Source: Sweltsa coloradensis (taxonomy: Eukaryota > Arthropoda > Insecta > Plecoptera > Chloroperlidae). From it: a stretch of DNA of 64,000 bases. The notes beneath the pieces were generated by a model that did not search any database, was not told the origin of the DNA, and saw nothing but the letters and a program-made list of their open reading frames with translations. The position numbers were made by a program, and so were the translations under genes. Positions 45,448 through 55,041 of this stretch are shown here, piece by piece (position 1 is the first letter of the stretch; each line of letters starts with the position of its first letter). The stretch covers positions 124,001-188,000 of the forward strand of contig JAMZAV010000322.1 of NCBI GenBank assembly GCA_024449915.1, given 5' to 3'.

Positions 45448-45952
45448 ACCCCCCAAAATACAAAAATTTGTAAAAAAACGGCAGCCAAGCTCTCCTTCCA
45501 AAGTCTTTGGCTGTGAATGCTGTGAGATATAGAAGTTGAGCCAAGCATTTCATTCTTTCTCCCTAGTTTCGCATTGAAAAGAAGTAAGATCATTTCGCCT
45601 GTTGACGAGCGCCAAGCCAACCATTGTCGTGGTAAAAAAAGTAAAAATTTTAAACTCAAAATCATAAAAAAATTACTTGGCCATTGATTTGGTACGAGGA
45701 CTAAAAAGTCAATGGCCAAGTAATTTTGTTATGATTTTGAGTTTAATAATTTTTACTTTTTTTACCACGAAAATGGTTGGCTTGGCGCTCGTCAACAGGC
45801 GAAATGATCTTACTTCTTTTCAATGCGAAACTAGGGAGAAAGAATGAAATGCTTGGCTCAACTTCTATATCTCACAGCATTCACAGCCAAAGACTTTGGA
45901 AGGAGAGCTTGGCTGCCGTTTTTTTTTTTACAAATTTTTGTATTTTGGGGGG
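45448..45952. repeat. near-perfect 505-bp palindrome (foldback)
   Basis: Left arm 45448-45687 and right arm 45709-45952 are inverted copies of about 240 bp with very few differences. The loop is 21 bases. Ends are CCCCCCAAAATACAAAAATTTG and its complement. The same 49-residue peptide is encoded in opposite orientation in both arms (frames at 45423-45719 minus and 45777-46013 plus), an artefact of symmetry. It interrupts the preceding repeat segment. Confidence 0.92.
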
Positions 45953-47030
45953 ATATCCCGGATATCACATCTTTTTGTTGTTTGTTTCATATCAAGGCGT
46001 GAAATATGTGTAAAGGTGGATACAGTGCCTTTAAGACGGATGGTCTAGAAACAAAAGCTACCATCTTTTGGTTTTGTTTACAATCTGTAATTGGCAATAT
46101 ACAATGTATTTATTAAATTTCCTATGGTTTATGTCGTCTTGAGTTTTTGTGTGAATGATTTGTTGACCGGACCATAACTCATTGACGCATAATTTTAATC
46201 AGCAATTTAAAATATTAAATTGTATGAAATAGGACCTAACGTTTTTCCCAAAGTTAAGGGTGGTAGGGAACAGTGGGGGTGAAATATTTCTTGCCTCCTG
46301 GCAGATTATTATGTTTCATATTATTATGTACCATCATGCCAAATTTCATGTTGATAACTCATTCGGTGCCTTCATGGTAATGCTGGAAATCAAGGTAAAA
46401 ATAATATAAACTACTAGGAATGGGGGTTGAAAAAATGTGCTGCAGTGTTAAGTATGTGTCACTATCAGCAAGTCAAGGTACAATACTGACACTATACTTG
46501 GGTTAGTTGCATAATATTAAAAGAATAAGACACAATAAAGAATAAACCAGTAGTTCACAAAGGCCTAAGTCTACACTCCACAGTAGTACAAGAAGGCACT
46601 ACTATCATAATGTTTTTAAAATACTTATCTAATACAAAATATAGTTTCATATAATTATTACAGTATTGATTAAATTTACAATGTTTTTTTGGTTTATTTG
46701 GATTAAGGACGCGTCAACCGTTAGGTCATAATGCACCACTCTAGCCTAGGGGGGTGGGGGGAGTTGAAATTGTTAGGTAATGAATCAATGATTAATGAAT
46801 GATGGAGAATGGAGATACACTGTAGGCCTCGTCAAACCATAATAAAATAAAAATAACTAATAACCCCACATCATTTGGAGAAGGATAAACTTCATTTCTA
46901 AATGACGAATAAATTAACAAAATGAGTCGAGATAAAGAATGGATTGGTGTTGGTTACAAAATTAAAGAGTCACTCGGAATGAAAAACAATTGGGTGCGTG
47001 ACAACAATGGTGACATTTTGGTAGTGTTAA
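45953..47030. other. unassigned stretch
   Basis: No gene. 46688-46748 matches the GGATTAAGGACGCG repeat of 34.46 kb, again followed by a G run. Confidence 0.45.
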
Positions 47031-47900
47031 TTGGATGAGCAAAGCGAAGATTCCATTCTACTACACTGGAGAAAAAAATCTTGATTTTTTTTTTGTATTT
47101 TTGTGTGTTTGTCCACACGATTCCAGCTAAACCGATACTCCAATTGCGATCACATTTTGTAAGGGTCTTTGAAATCTCTGAACTTAGAACTGCACGGTTC
47201 GAAAAATCGATCGAAAAATTATTTCTCATGAAAATAGCAATTTTACGAATTTTTTCGTTTTTCTTTTTTGTTTTTGTTTGAATTTTTGTGTGTTTGTTAA
47301 CACGATTCCGGCTAAACCGATACTCCAATTGCGATGAAATTTTCTGGAGACCTTTAAAATCTCCGAACTTAGAACTGCCACGTTTTTGAGCACAATCAAA
47401 AAATTATTTCTTATGAAAATCGCAATTTTACGATTTTTTTTCGTTTAACTTGTTTTTTCTGTTTGTATTTTTGTGTGTTTGTTAACACGATTCCGGCTAA
47501 ACCGATACTCCAATTGCGATGAAATTTTCTGGAAACCTTTGAAATCTCATAACTTAGAACTGCACGGTTCGAAAAATCGATCGAAAAATTATTTCTAATG
47601 AAAATCGTACTTTGACGATTTTTTCCGATTTTTAGTGCGATATTTTCGTGACATTAGGGCCGATTCTGACCAGACGGGTGGGGCTACAACGTTCATATTA
47701 GCTAGAATCCATGGAATAAAGGTTTTAATATGTTTTTTTTGAGGTTTATAATAACAATTAACAAGTAACAATAGAAACTTGACAACAATCACCTACAATG
47801 CATTTACAAAGCACTTGCAAAGGAAAAGTGGTCCCACGCAAACTAAAAACTTACAAAAACGCTCATCCATCAACGCGGCGGGACTTAAGCGTTTTCCTAG
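47031..47900 (+). mobile_element. Helitron-like repeat, copy 1 (870 bp)
   Basis: Starts TTGGATGAGCAAAGCGAAGA and ends CATCAACGCGGCGGGACTTA + AGCGTTTTCCTAG, followed by T. The 3' end can form an AACGC/GCGTT stem before TTCCTAG. It has no terminal inverted repeat and no obvious target duplication, as in Helitrons, although the 5' end lacks the canonical TC. It contains three tandem units of about 183 bp. Confidence 0.6.
47095..47640 (+). repeat. three tandem units of about 183 bp
   Basis: Each unit has TTTTTGTGTGTTTGTTAACACGATTCCGGCTAAACC-like, ATACTCCAATTGCGATGAAATTTTCTGG-like and GAACTTAGAACTGCACGGTTCGAAAAATCG-like segments. Units start near 47095, 47280 and 47463. A single related unit lies at 49325-49500 and another at the right window edge (63920-64000). 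Confidence 0.85.
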
Positions 47901-48535
47901 TAAGGACATGACAGATATAATATTAATAATATTATGTATATAGGATTTGGAGAGGGATAAATCACAATTTAAAATCACATACAAAATTGCCTAAGTTGGC
48001 CCAAGAATGAATTGGTGTAAGAAATTAAATTCATCCAATCAACCTTGAAAAAGTAAATGTGCACACATAGGCTACATAGGCCTACCTAACAACAAGCACA
48101 ATATTATGAAATTGACCGAAACAAGCAACGTAGCTGGCAGGTCTCTTTTGTCAGTGCCACATAAAATAGTTCGGTTGTTATGAGTAGTAATTTACAATCC
48201 TGGATGGAAAAAATGGACTGTCCACGACAAAGCAGAACGGAGTTTTCTGAAATACCCCGAGAAAAGCATCACTTAGTATTTTACCTCGACACAGTAATTA
48301 AAAAGTATTGTGGCAGGTAGCACATAGTACATGACAAAGGTAGTTACAGATTCATTGCTGTGCAAAGAGAGGGTACAATTATTGTTTTGTAGTGTGTGGG
48401 TAATTAAATATCTCAAGTGGTTGGGTAGCACAGCACAATCAAATGTAGAAATGACGAGTTTTAATAACACAAATATTAATCTAAGTTTATGTTATGAAAG
48501 TTCACCAGTCAAACTTTTTACAGTCTTGTATGCAC
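47901..48535. other. unassigned stretch
   Basis: No gene. Short open frames at 47793-47984 and 48273-48564 have no domain. Confidence 0.4.
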
Positions 48536-49246
48536 TTAGGGCCGGTTTTTCAATCGGTCGTTAAAGGGTTCGTAAAGCTTAATCAGCTGATTAGCAGAAG
48601 TCGGTGTTTTTCAATGGCTGCTTAGCGCTTATCAATTGATTAAAAGTTAAAACATCTTAACGGATCGTTAAAGTTACTGGCCGAAAGTGAATCCGTTAAG
48701 GCTGTAACAGACTGATTAAAGACTTTCAGGTTATAAATTGACATTTCCAAAAACATAACGTAAATACTTCCATGCAAATATGAAACCAATATTTATTTAT
48801 ATTGATATATTTATTTAATTTATTATTATCATCAATGAATTCAGTTTTTAAGTGATACTATCATTGAGTATTCTTTCAAAGATACTATTGTAAATGGACT
48901 TTTATTCATAATGTAATAAGCAATGACACATGTCACAACTCACGAGTGATTTATTACAAAGTAGTTGATCATTTAATGGCTTTTTATTGCGACCTAGACA
49001 CTATGCCACTAGTTTGAGCATATTATAGGATGATTTCTGCAAGTACGTCAATATGCTATCGACTCATGGTTCGTCCAAGGGCTTAACTAGAAACTTGATG
49101 GAAAAATGAATACATTTGAAGTGCATTTACATGGTTCAAATTGAATTGTTTAATGTTTTCAACTGAATACTAGAATAAAGTTAATGTACCACTTTTTTGT
49201 ATAAAAAACTTTATTTAAACTGGAACTCACTCTGCAACAATAATTA

Positions 49247-50034
49247 TTGGATGAGCGAAGCGAAGACTTCAATTTCACTGACCCCCCAAAAAATTTAGCT
49301 CCAATGTTTTTTTGTTTTTTTTTTTTTTTTTTTTTTTTTGTTTGTATTTTTGTCTGTTTGTTAGCAGGATTCCGGGCAAACGACACAAGCGATCTTGATG
49401 AAAATTTGAGGGGACCTTCGAAATCTCTGAACTTAGAGGTGTATTGTTTTTCGGTACAATCGAAAAAATATTTCTCATGAATATCGTACTTTTACGATTT
49501 TTTTCAATTTTTAGTGCGATATTTTCGTGACATTTGGGCCGATTCTGACCAAACGGGTGGGGCTACAATGTTCATATTATACATGGGCATTAAGGTAATG
49601 GTGATGTTGTACCTTTTGAAAGAAAAAGTTGGAAAAGTTACCCAGAATCCATAAAATAAAGCTTTTAATATAAGTTTTTACGGTTTAGTGCGATATTTTC
49701 GTGCCATTTGGGCCGATTATGACCAAATGGGTGGGGCTACAACGTTCATATTATACATGGACATTAAGGTTATGGTGATGTAGTACCTTTTGAAAGAAAA
49801 AGTTGGAAAAGTTAGCCAGAATCCATAGAAATAAAGATTTTAATGTAAGTTTTTTACGGTAAATAATAACATTTGACAAGTAGGCCTAGGGCCTAACAAT
49901 AGAAACTTGGCAACAATCACCTACAATGCATAGGCAGTAAAGCAAAACACTTGTAAAAGTAAAGATATCCCACGCAAACTAAAAACTTAAAAAAGCTCAT
50001 CCATCAACGCGGCGGGACTTAAGCGTTTTCCTAG
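49247..50034 (+). mobile_element. Helitron-like repeat, copy 2 (788 bp)
   Basis: TTGGATGAGCGAAGCGAAGA start, and the same CATCAACGCGGCGGGACTTA + AGCGTTTTCCTAG end followed by T. Inside are one 183-bp-type unit and two copies of the TCTGACCAAACGGGTGGGGC segment (about 49540 and 49711). A run of about 28 T lies near 49310-49340. Confidence 0.62.
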
Positions 50035-50798
50035 TTTAAATTGAACATTCAAAATGCGAATCGTGTGCCTCCGCAATGTTCAAAACGTATAAGCATGAAA
50101 CATTAAAACTAGGGGTGTGCGAATATTCGAAATTTTCGAAGTATTCGAGAATAATTTACTATTCGTATTCGATTCGAAACTCGAATAGTAACTATTCGAA
50201 TTTCCGAAGTATTCGAATTCCCGAAGTATTCGATTTGAAATTCCCGCTAGTATGCAGGAAACTACATTACCGATCGACGCACCCTATCGTCAACTCCGCG
50301 CAACGTGTTTCAGCGGTCGTACCAACCAAACCAAGCTGTACCAACCAACTTCGACAAACAACAGCATCTGATATCACCGTTGTCACGACGTCGTTGAACG
50401 TAAGAAATTACTCCGAAAACGTGATGCAAACCTCATCTTTCTTGCGAAAAAGTTCTAAACATGGTCTTTTCTCGGGTAAATGCTCATGTAAAAACCCGCA
50501 TAGGGCTCTCGTGCTTACAGATTACGAAGAAGAAGCGGGCCTTGAGCCCGAAACGGACATAGCCCTAGGCCTAGGCCTAGCCTAGCCCTACCCGCTTCAA
50601 AGTCTAGGCCCTAGCCTACGGCAAAAAAAGTGCGATTTGGTACTTTTTCAACCCAAAAGGGAACGAAGCCGAATGTATGCATTGCAAAAAAAATTAAAAA
50701 CCCCCACAGGTCAGAACAACGAACATTGTTTTTAATTCCCTGTGCTTTGCACAATGCTAGGCCTAGGGCCTAGGCCCCGAGCCTACCTAGACCTAGGC

Positions 50799-50824
50799 GT
50801 ACGTACGTACGTACGTACGTACGT
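50799..50824. repeat. (ACGT)n microsatellite
   Basis: About six and a half ACGT units, self-complementary. Confidence 0.95.
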
Positions 50825-51046
50825 AATAGTTCAACCAAGTACTTTTTTCTAATTAATTTAAACGTAATAACATGCAAATTTTATTTTGCCAAGCTTTTCG
50901 AGGATGCTGTTATGGGACACTGTACGTTTATGAATAAAGAATGAGCAAATGTGGAAGGGTAGATGAGCTTGGCCCTTTTTTTAAGATCTCATTTCTTTTG
51001 AGTGTGTAAGGTTTGGCTGTATTTCTACAAGTTTTTAATTCGCTGA

Positions 51047-51779
51047 GGCTATTCGTCCGTAGCTACGGGAAAATTACGTTTCTCAATTCGTCCGTAGCAT
51101 GAACGAACATCGGCGGAAATCACCGAAGGTACTCGAACTGTGGGTACGGAAAAATTAGGCCTGCTAATTTAACCGTAGGAACGGGAAGTAAATTACGTTA
51201 ATTCAATAATAACCACTCTGAAAATACACGAATTATGTTATAATTAATAAAGATTGAACACAAACACTACCATTTCTCCGTTGCCGGCGCGCCATGTTTA
51301 TTATGACATTTACTTAGTAGGCCTACCAACCTTTTCAATAAAATACTCTACTTACCAAACCTTTAACGTTGCTATTTTAAATCTAAACTCGTTTTTAACG
51401 GAAAGGATTTCGGGTGCGCTCTTATCGATTGTATCCTAGAACTAGGCTAGCGCGACGCAGCACTTTTTAAACGCTTTTATCATCTAGAATTGTGTTTGCG
51501 ACAAGGCCGAATGTAGGGAAATCATTTGCAGAAAAAACATGGACCCAAATAGAATGGTAAAAAAAAACGACCAAACAAAAATTTGAACCGCCGACCTCTC
51601 GCATAGAATTCGGACGCGCTACCACTCTGCCACAATGCACTGTGATATTTGAAGCTATTGGCCTAGTTAGGTGGTATCCCGCGGACGATTAGGATACCTT
51701 CGATTATTTTCGCTGATCTTCGTTCATGCTACGGACAAATTGAGAATCGTAATTTTCCCGTAGCTACGGTTAAATAGCC
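51047..51779. mobile_element. inverted-repeat element nested in the hAT (733 bp)
   Basis: GGCTATTCGTCCGTAGCTACGGGAAAATTACG at the left is inverted at about 51748-51779, and the similarity runs on through GTCCGTAGCATGAACGAA. No target duplication was resolved, so the superfamily is unknown. The flanks share the TTAATTC word, and AATTCCCTGTGCTTTGCACAATGCTAGG occurs both at about 50737 and right after the element (about 51789). Confidence 0.75.
51577..51640 (-). other. tRNA-like sequence, degenerate
   Basis: The minus strand has TGGCAGAGTGGTAGCGCG (A-box and D-arm-like) and GGCGGTTCAAATTT (a B box damaged at its end), with an anticodon-arm-sized gap. It lies inside the nested element, so it travels with it. 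Not a functional tRNA. Confidence 0.4.
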
Positions 51780-52248
51780 ACTTCCTATTAATTCCCTGTG
51801 CTTTGCACAATGCTAGGCCTAGGGCCTAGGCCTCTAGCCTGCCTAGGGCCTAGGCCCCGAGCCTACCTAGGCCTAGGCCCTAGCCTGCCTAGTGCTAGGG
51901 GCTAGCCATTGAATTTTGCCAAGGCTAGCCTAGGGTAGACCTAGGACCAAAGATCCTATTATTAATTAATAATATTAATATTAATAGCCATAATATATAA
52001 AACTTAAAAACAACTAAATGTTTATTTTTATGTGTGCGCACTGTTTTGACAACTATTCGATATTCGACTTCGATATTCGACTTTTTTACTGTGTACTATT
52101 CGATATTCGTATTCGAACTCAAAAATCACTATTCGCACACCCCTAATTAAAAAATTTCCAAGATAAAACAAATTCAACTCATTTTTATTTCCCATTTAAC
52201 ACCCTTCAAAAATAATATGTGGGTGTGAAAATTTAAAAAAGTTTCAAC

Positions 52249-52316
52249 TGACGGGGATCGAACCCCAACCCTCCGTGCGGTAGGCTAAAGGTTTACCACG
52301 ACGCCACGCCGGCCAC
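52249..52316 (-). other. tRNA-like sequence, degenerate
   Basis: The minus strand has TGGCGTCGTGGTAAACC, then TAGCCTACCGCACGG and a perfect B box in GGGGTTCGATCCCC. The T arm is sound but the acceptor stem is not evident, so a tRNA pseudogene or SINE head is more likely than a gene. It lies in the outer Harbinger-like element. Confidence 0.45.
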
Positions 52317-53157
52317 GTGGATTTTGGCCCGCTACCCGCCTACTTATACCGATAATACGCAATGAGCTGAAGTAGAAAAACACATTGTGTACTATGTTTT
52401 GATCGTCAATATGGATGCGTGCTACAATAAAATAATTATTCAAACAGTCTTGGACCGCGCATTTGTGTAAAAATTGTTATTTTGCGGACATTTACTTCTT
52501 GTAACAGGCTCGCCACAGCCGAGTGTGTGGTGCACTGCTTTGGAAGAGTTTGTTAGTTAACGGGGACTTAAAAACACATTGAAAAACGCAAACTGCACAA
52601 CCATTGATTAAAACTGTTCGTGAAGCTTAACAGTCTGTTAGCTGACGAACTCTTTAACGACTGATTGAAAAACCGGCCCTTAGTGTAAACACCAAAACTT
52701 GCACAGACAATGGAAAATAACGAGGACATAGGATGAGATTATATTAATGTTTGCTAATTGCTATACATATTTCATAATACCATTTTATCAGAGATAAAAA
52801 CCGGTAAATCACATAACTGAAAACAGGTAGGCCTAGGTAGGTAGGAAGGAGGTAGGAAAATGTTGATAAGCTTTGACAGTTCTAGAAGAGATTTAAAAAA
52901 AAATGCCATTACAAAGTAAGTAACAAAGTAACAAAGTAAGTGTCACTAAAGGACTTGACATTTGCAATTAAAGTGGTTCACGATGACAATATCAGACTGT
53001 GATGACATCAATTGCATACAACCTATACCGGATACAAAACCAGAATGTGTAAATATAACTTGATGGAACACTAGCTAAATGTAAAGTTGACAGACGAAAT
53101 GGCAAAACACAGATTAACCCCTTCAGCATCCGCGATTAGTTGGGGTAGGTGCTCGTT

Positions 53158-53425
53158 AGGGCGCCGCAGCCAAGCCTCAAGAGTGCTACACACTCAGGCA
53201 CCTTATACAGCAAGCAGAGTTGGGGTGTTTTTCGAGGTGTCACCCAGTCATAATGAGACGTGTTATGAATTATGATCGAAGGGGATTTAGGTACCTGACA
53301 AGTGACAACACATGCCAAATTTGATTGGGGTACGATAATTCCTTCTGGGCAAAAAAATGGGTTGAATCATATTCAAAAAGACATTACGGATTTTTTACTG
53401 GCTACTAACTGCTACTACTAATAGG
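53158..53425 (+). repeat. 240-bp dispersed repeat, copy 3
   Basis: GGGCGCCGCAGCCAAGCC through GTTGGGGTG and GATTTAGGTACCTGACAAGT to ACTGCTACTACTAAT. More diverged than the other two; ends in the same short CTA run. Confidence 0.75.
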
Positions 53426-53553
53426 GATGCACATCAATACTTTTTTCATTATCGATTATCAAAATAGTAATGTCATTATGGAATCGATATTATTGATATC
53501 ACCAACAAAGTCTGATCATTGAACCTCAAGTGTGGCAAGTGTAAGTCAACACA

Positions 53554-53965
53554 ACCCACACATAACAAAAACTTGTAAAAATACAGCCAAACCTTACACA
53601 CTCAAAAGAAATGAGATCTAAAAAAGGGCCAAGCTCATCTACCCTTCCACATTTGCGCATTCTAAATTCATAAACGTACAGTGTCCCGTAACAACATCCT
53701 TGAAAAACTTAGCAAAATAGAATTTGCAACTATTTAAACGTAATAGTATATCCAAATTCTTTTTTTCTAATTAATTTTAACGTAATGGTCATGCAAGTTC
53801 TATTTTGCCAAGCTTTTCAAGGATGTTGTTACGGGACACTGGACATTTATGAATTAAGAATGCGCAAATGTGGAAGCGTAGATGAGCTTGGCCCTTTTTC
53901 AGATCTCATTTCTTTTGAGTGTGTAAGGTTTGGCTGTATTTTTACCAGTTTTTGTTATGTGTGGG
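53554..53965. repeat. 412-bp foldback repeat
   Basis: The left arm (53554-about 53729) and right arm (about 53797-53965) are inverted copies containing CCCACACATAACAAAAACT, ACACACTCAAAAGAAATGAG and GGGCCAAGCTCATCTAC and their complements. A single arm in right-arm orientation lies at about 50862-51040 within the hAT element. Confidence 0.85.
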
Positions 53966-54134
53966 ATCTCATTACTTTTTCAAGTTCCATTGCAAAATTA
54001 TATGTTAAAATATAATAATTTTATCAAAGTCGATTTAATTGCTATGGTATTACCATATTAACAATAGAAAGAAAAAATATAGTGGTCCAAAGACTTGCTT
54101 GTAAACAATGTAGGCGATTATTGTCACGTAATTA

Positions 54135-54709
54135 TTGAGCGAGCGAAGCGAGCGTCTCCACTTGACTCTTATGGCTCGAATGTCTGTTTTTTTTTTTTTT
54201 TTTTTTTCTGTTACTGCTTCGATACAGGTCGCACCGTTTCTCTGATCGACCTGAAATTTTTCACACATGTACATACTACCTAGGCGGGTTGCTGTATAGT
54301 TTTTGAACAAAATCCGATCGTTGGTTATAAAAAATAAAAAATAAAATAAAAAATAAAAAAATAAAAATGTTCCGATCGTTATGAAATTTTGCAGGGTCAA
54401 TAAGTACACCATTCTCTCCTATTTTTCAAATTTTCAGCTAAATCGGTCAAGACGTTAAAGACTTATTGGTAATCATAATTCGAAAAATGATGCTAAAAAT
54501 GAAGGAGGCAGTGAAGATACAAAGATACACTTTAGAAGGCATGACGTGAATTAGTACAATGCAAAGATGTTGGAATAGTATACAGTGTACAATGTCAATA
54601 TCCAGTTAGGCCTACACTGTGTGGTGGGCCTTATGGGAATGTCGTACTCGGGTCATGTTGCACGTACCGGTGCTCGCTCAACAACGCGTCCAACTGAGCG
54701 TTTTCCTAG
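54135..54709 (+). mobile_element. Helitron-like repeat, copy 3 (575 bp)
   Basis: TTGAGCGAGCGAAGCGAGCG start and CAACAACGCGTCCAACTGAGCG + TTTTCCTAG end, followed by T. The AACGC/GCGTT stem is kept while the loop sequence differs from copies 1 and 2. The interior differs almost completely (CTGTTACTGCTTCGATACAG), so only the ends define the family. Confidence 0.55.
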
Positions 54710-54779
54710 TAGTTACTATGCCTGTATAAGGCTTATTTTAAAACCTCTATTTGGAAGCCTTCCAGCAATTTTTTAAAAC

Positions 54780-54895
54780 TTTTTCTTTCAAAGGGAATTA
54801 CATCACTATTACCTCAATGCTAATGTAAATATGAACGTTGTAGCCCACCCGTTTGGTCAGAATAGCTGGGCAATTGAAACTGACGAATTAGGTAG
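54780..54895 (-). repeat. inverted copy of the 'TCTGACCAAACGGGTGG' segment
   Basis: The minus strand reads (CTA)n, TAATTCGTCAGTTTCAAT, then TTCTGACCAAACGGGTGGGC and ACATTAGCATTGAGGTAATAG. The same junction as at 45345-45440. Confidence 0.7.
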
Positions 54896-54932
54896 TAGTA
54901 GTAGTGGTAGAGGTAGTGGTAGTCGTAGTGGT

Positions 54933-54970
<38 letters not shown>

Positions 54971-54971
54971 A

Positions 54972-55040
<69 letters not shown>
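54895..55040. repeat. (TAG)n/(CAG)n microsatellite and T run
   Basis: GTAGTGGTAG variants, then (CAG) of about 10 units, then (TAG) of about 23 units, ending in a T run at 55040-55059. The Ser-, Leu- and Thr-homopolymer frames over it are artefacts. Confidence 0.95.

Positions 55041-55041
<1 letters not shown>

Larger units (their letters stand above)
50110..52145. mobile_element. hAT-like element (2.0 kb)
   Basis: TAGGGGTGTGCGAATATTCG at the left and ATTCGCACACCCCTA at the right. The target duplication is ATTAAAAC (50102-50109) and ATTAAAAA (52146-52153), one mismatch. ATTCGAAT-rich subterminal regions match those of 34859-36088. It contains a foldback half (50862-51040), a nested inverted-repeat element (51047-51779), a (ACGT)n tract and TAGGCCTA clusters. 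The 169-codon frame at 50076-50585 shows no transposase motif. Confidence 0.88.
48539..52679. mobile_element. PIF/Harbinger-like element (4.1 kb with nested insertions)
   Basis: Termini GGGCCGGTTTTTCAATC and GATTGAAAAACCGGCCC extend into about 40 bp of inverted similarity (TCGTTAAAG-GTTCGT, AAGCTTAA). TTA is duplicated at 48536-48538 and 52680-52682. TTA fits the TWA target of PIF/Harbinger. Removing the nested Helitron-like copy (49247-50034) and hAT element (50110-52145) leaves about 1.3 kb with no transposase. Confidence 0.85.

Noticed and set aside
45423..46013. Two related proteins of about 78-98 residues on opposite strands
   Set aside because: They are the two arms of one palindrome read in opposite directions; no domain and no independent evidence of coding.
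50076..50585. 169-codon plus-strand frame
   Set aside because: It begins outside the hAT element and runs through its ATTCGAAT-rich end into a GGCCTA cluster. No transposase motif.
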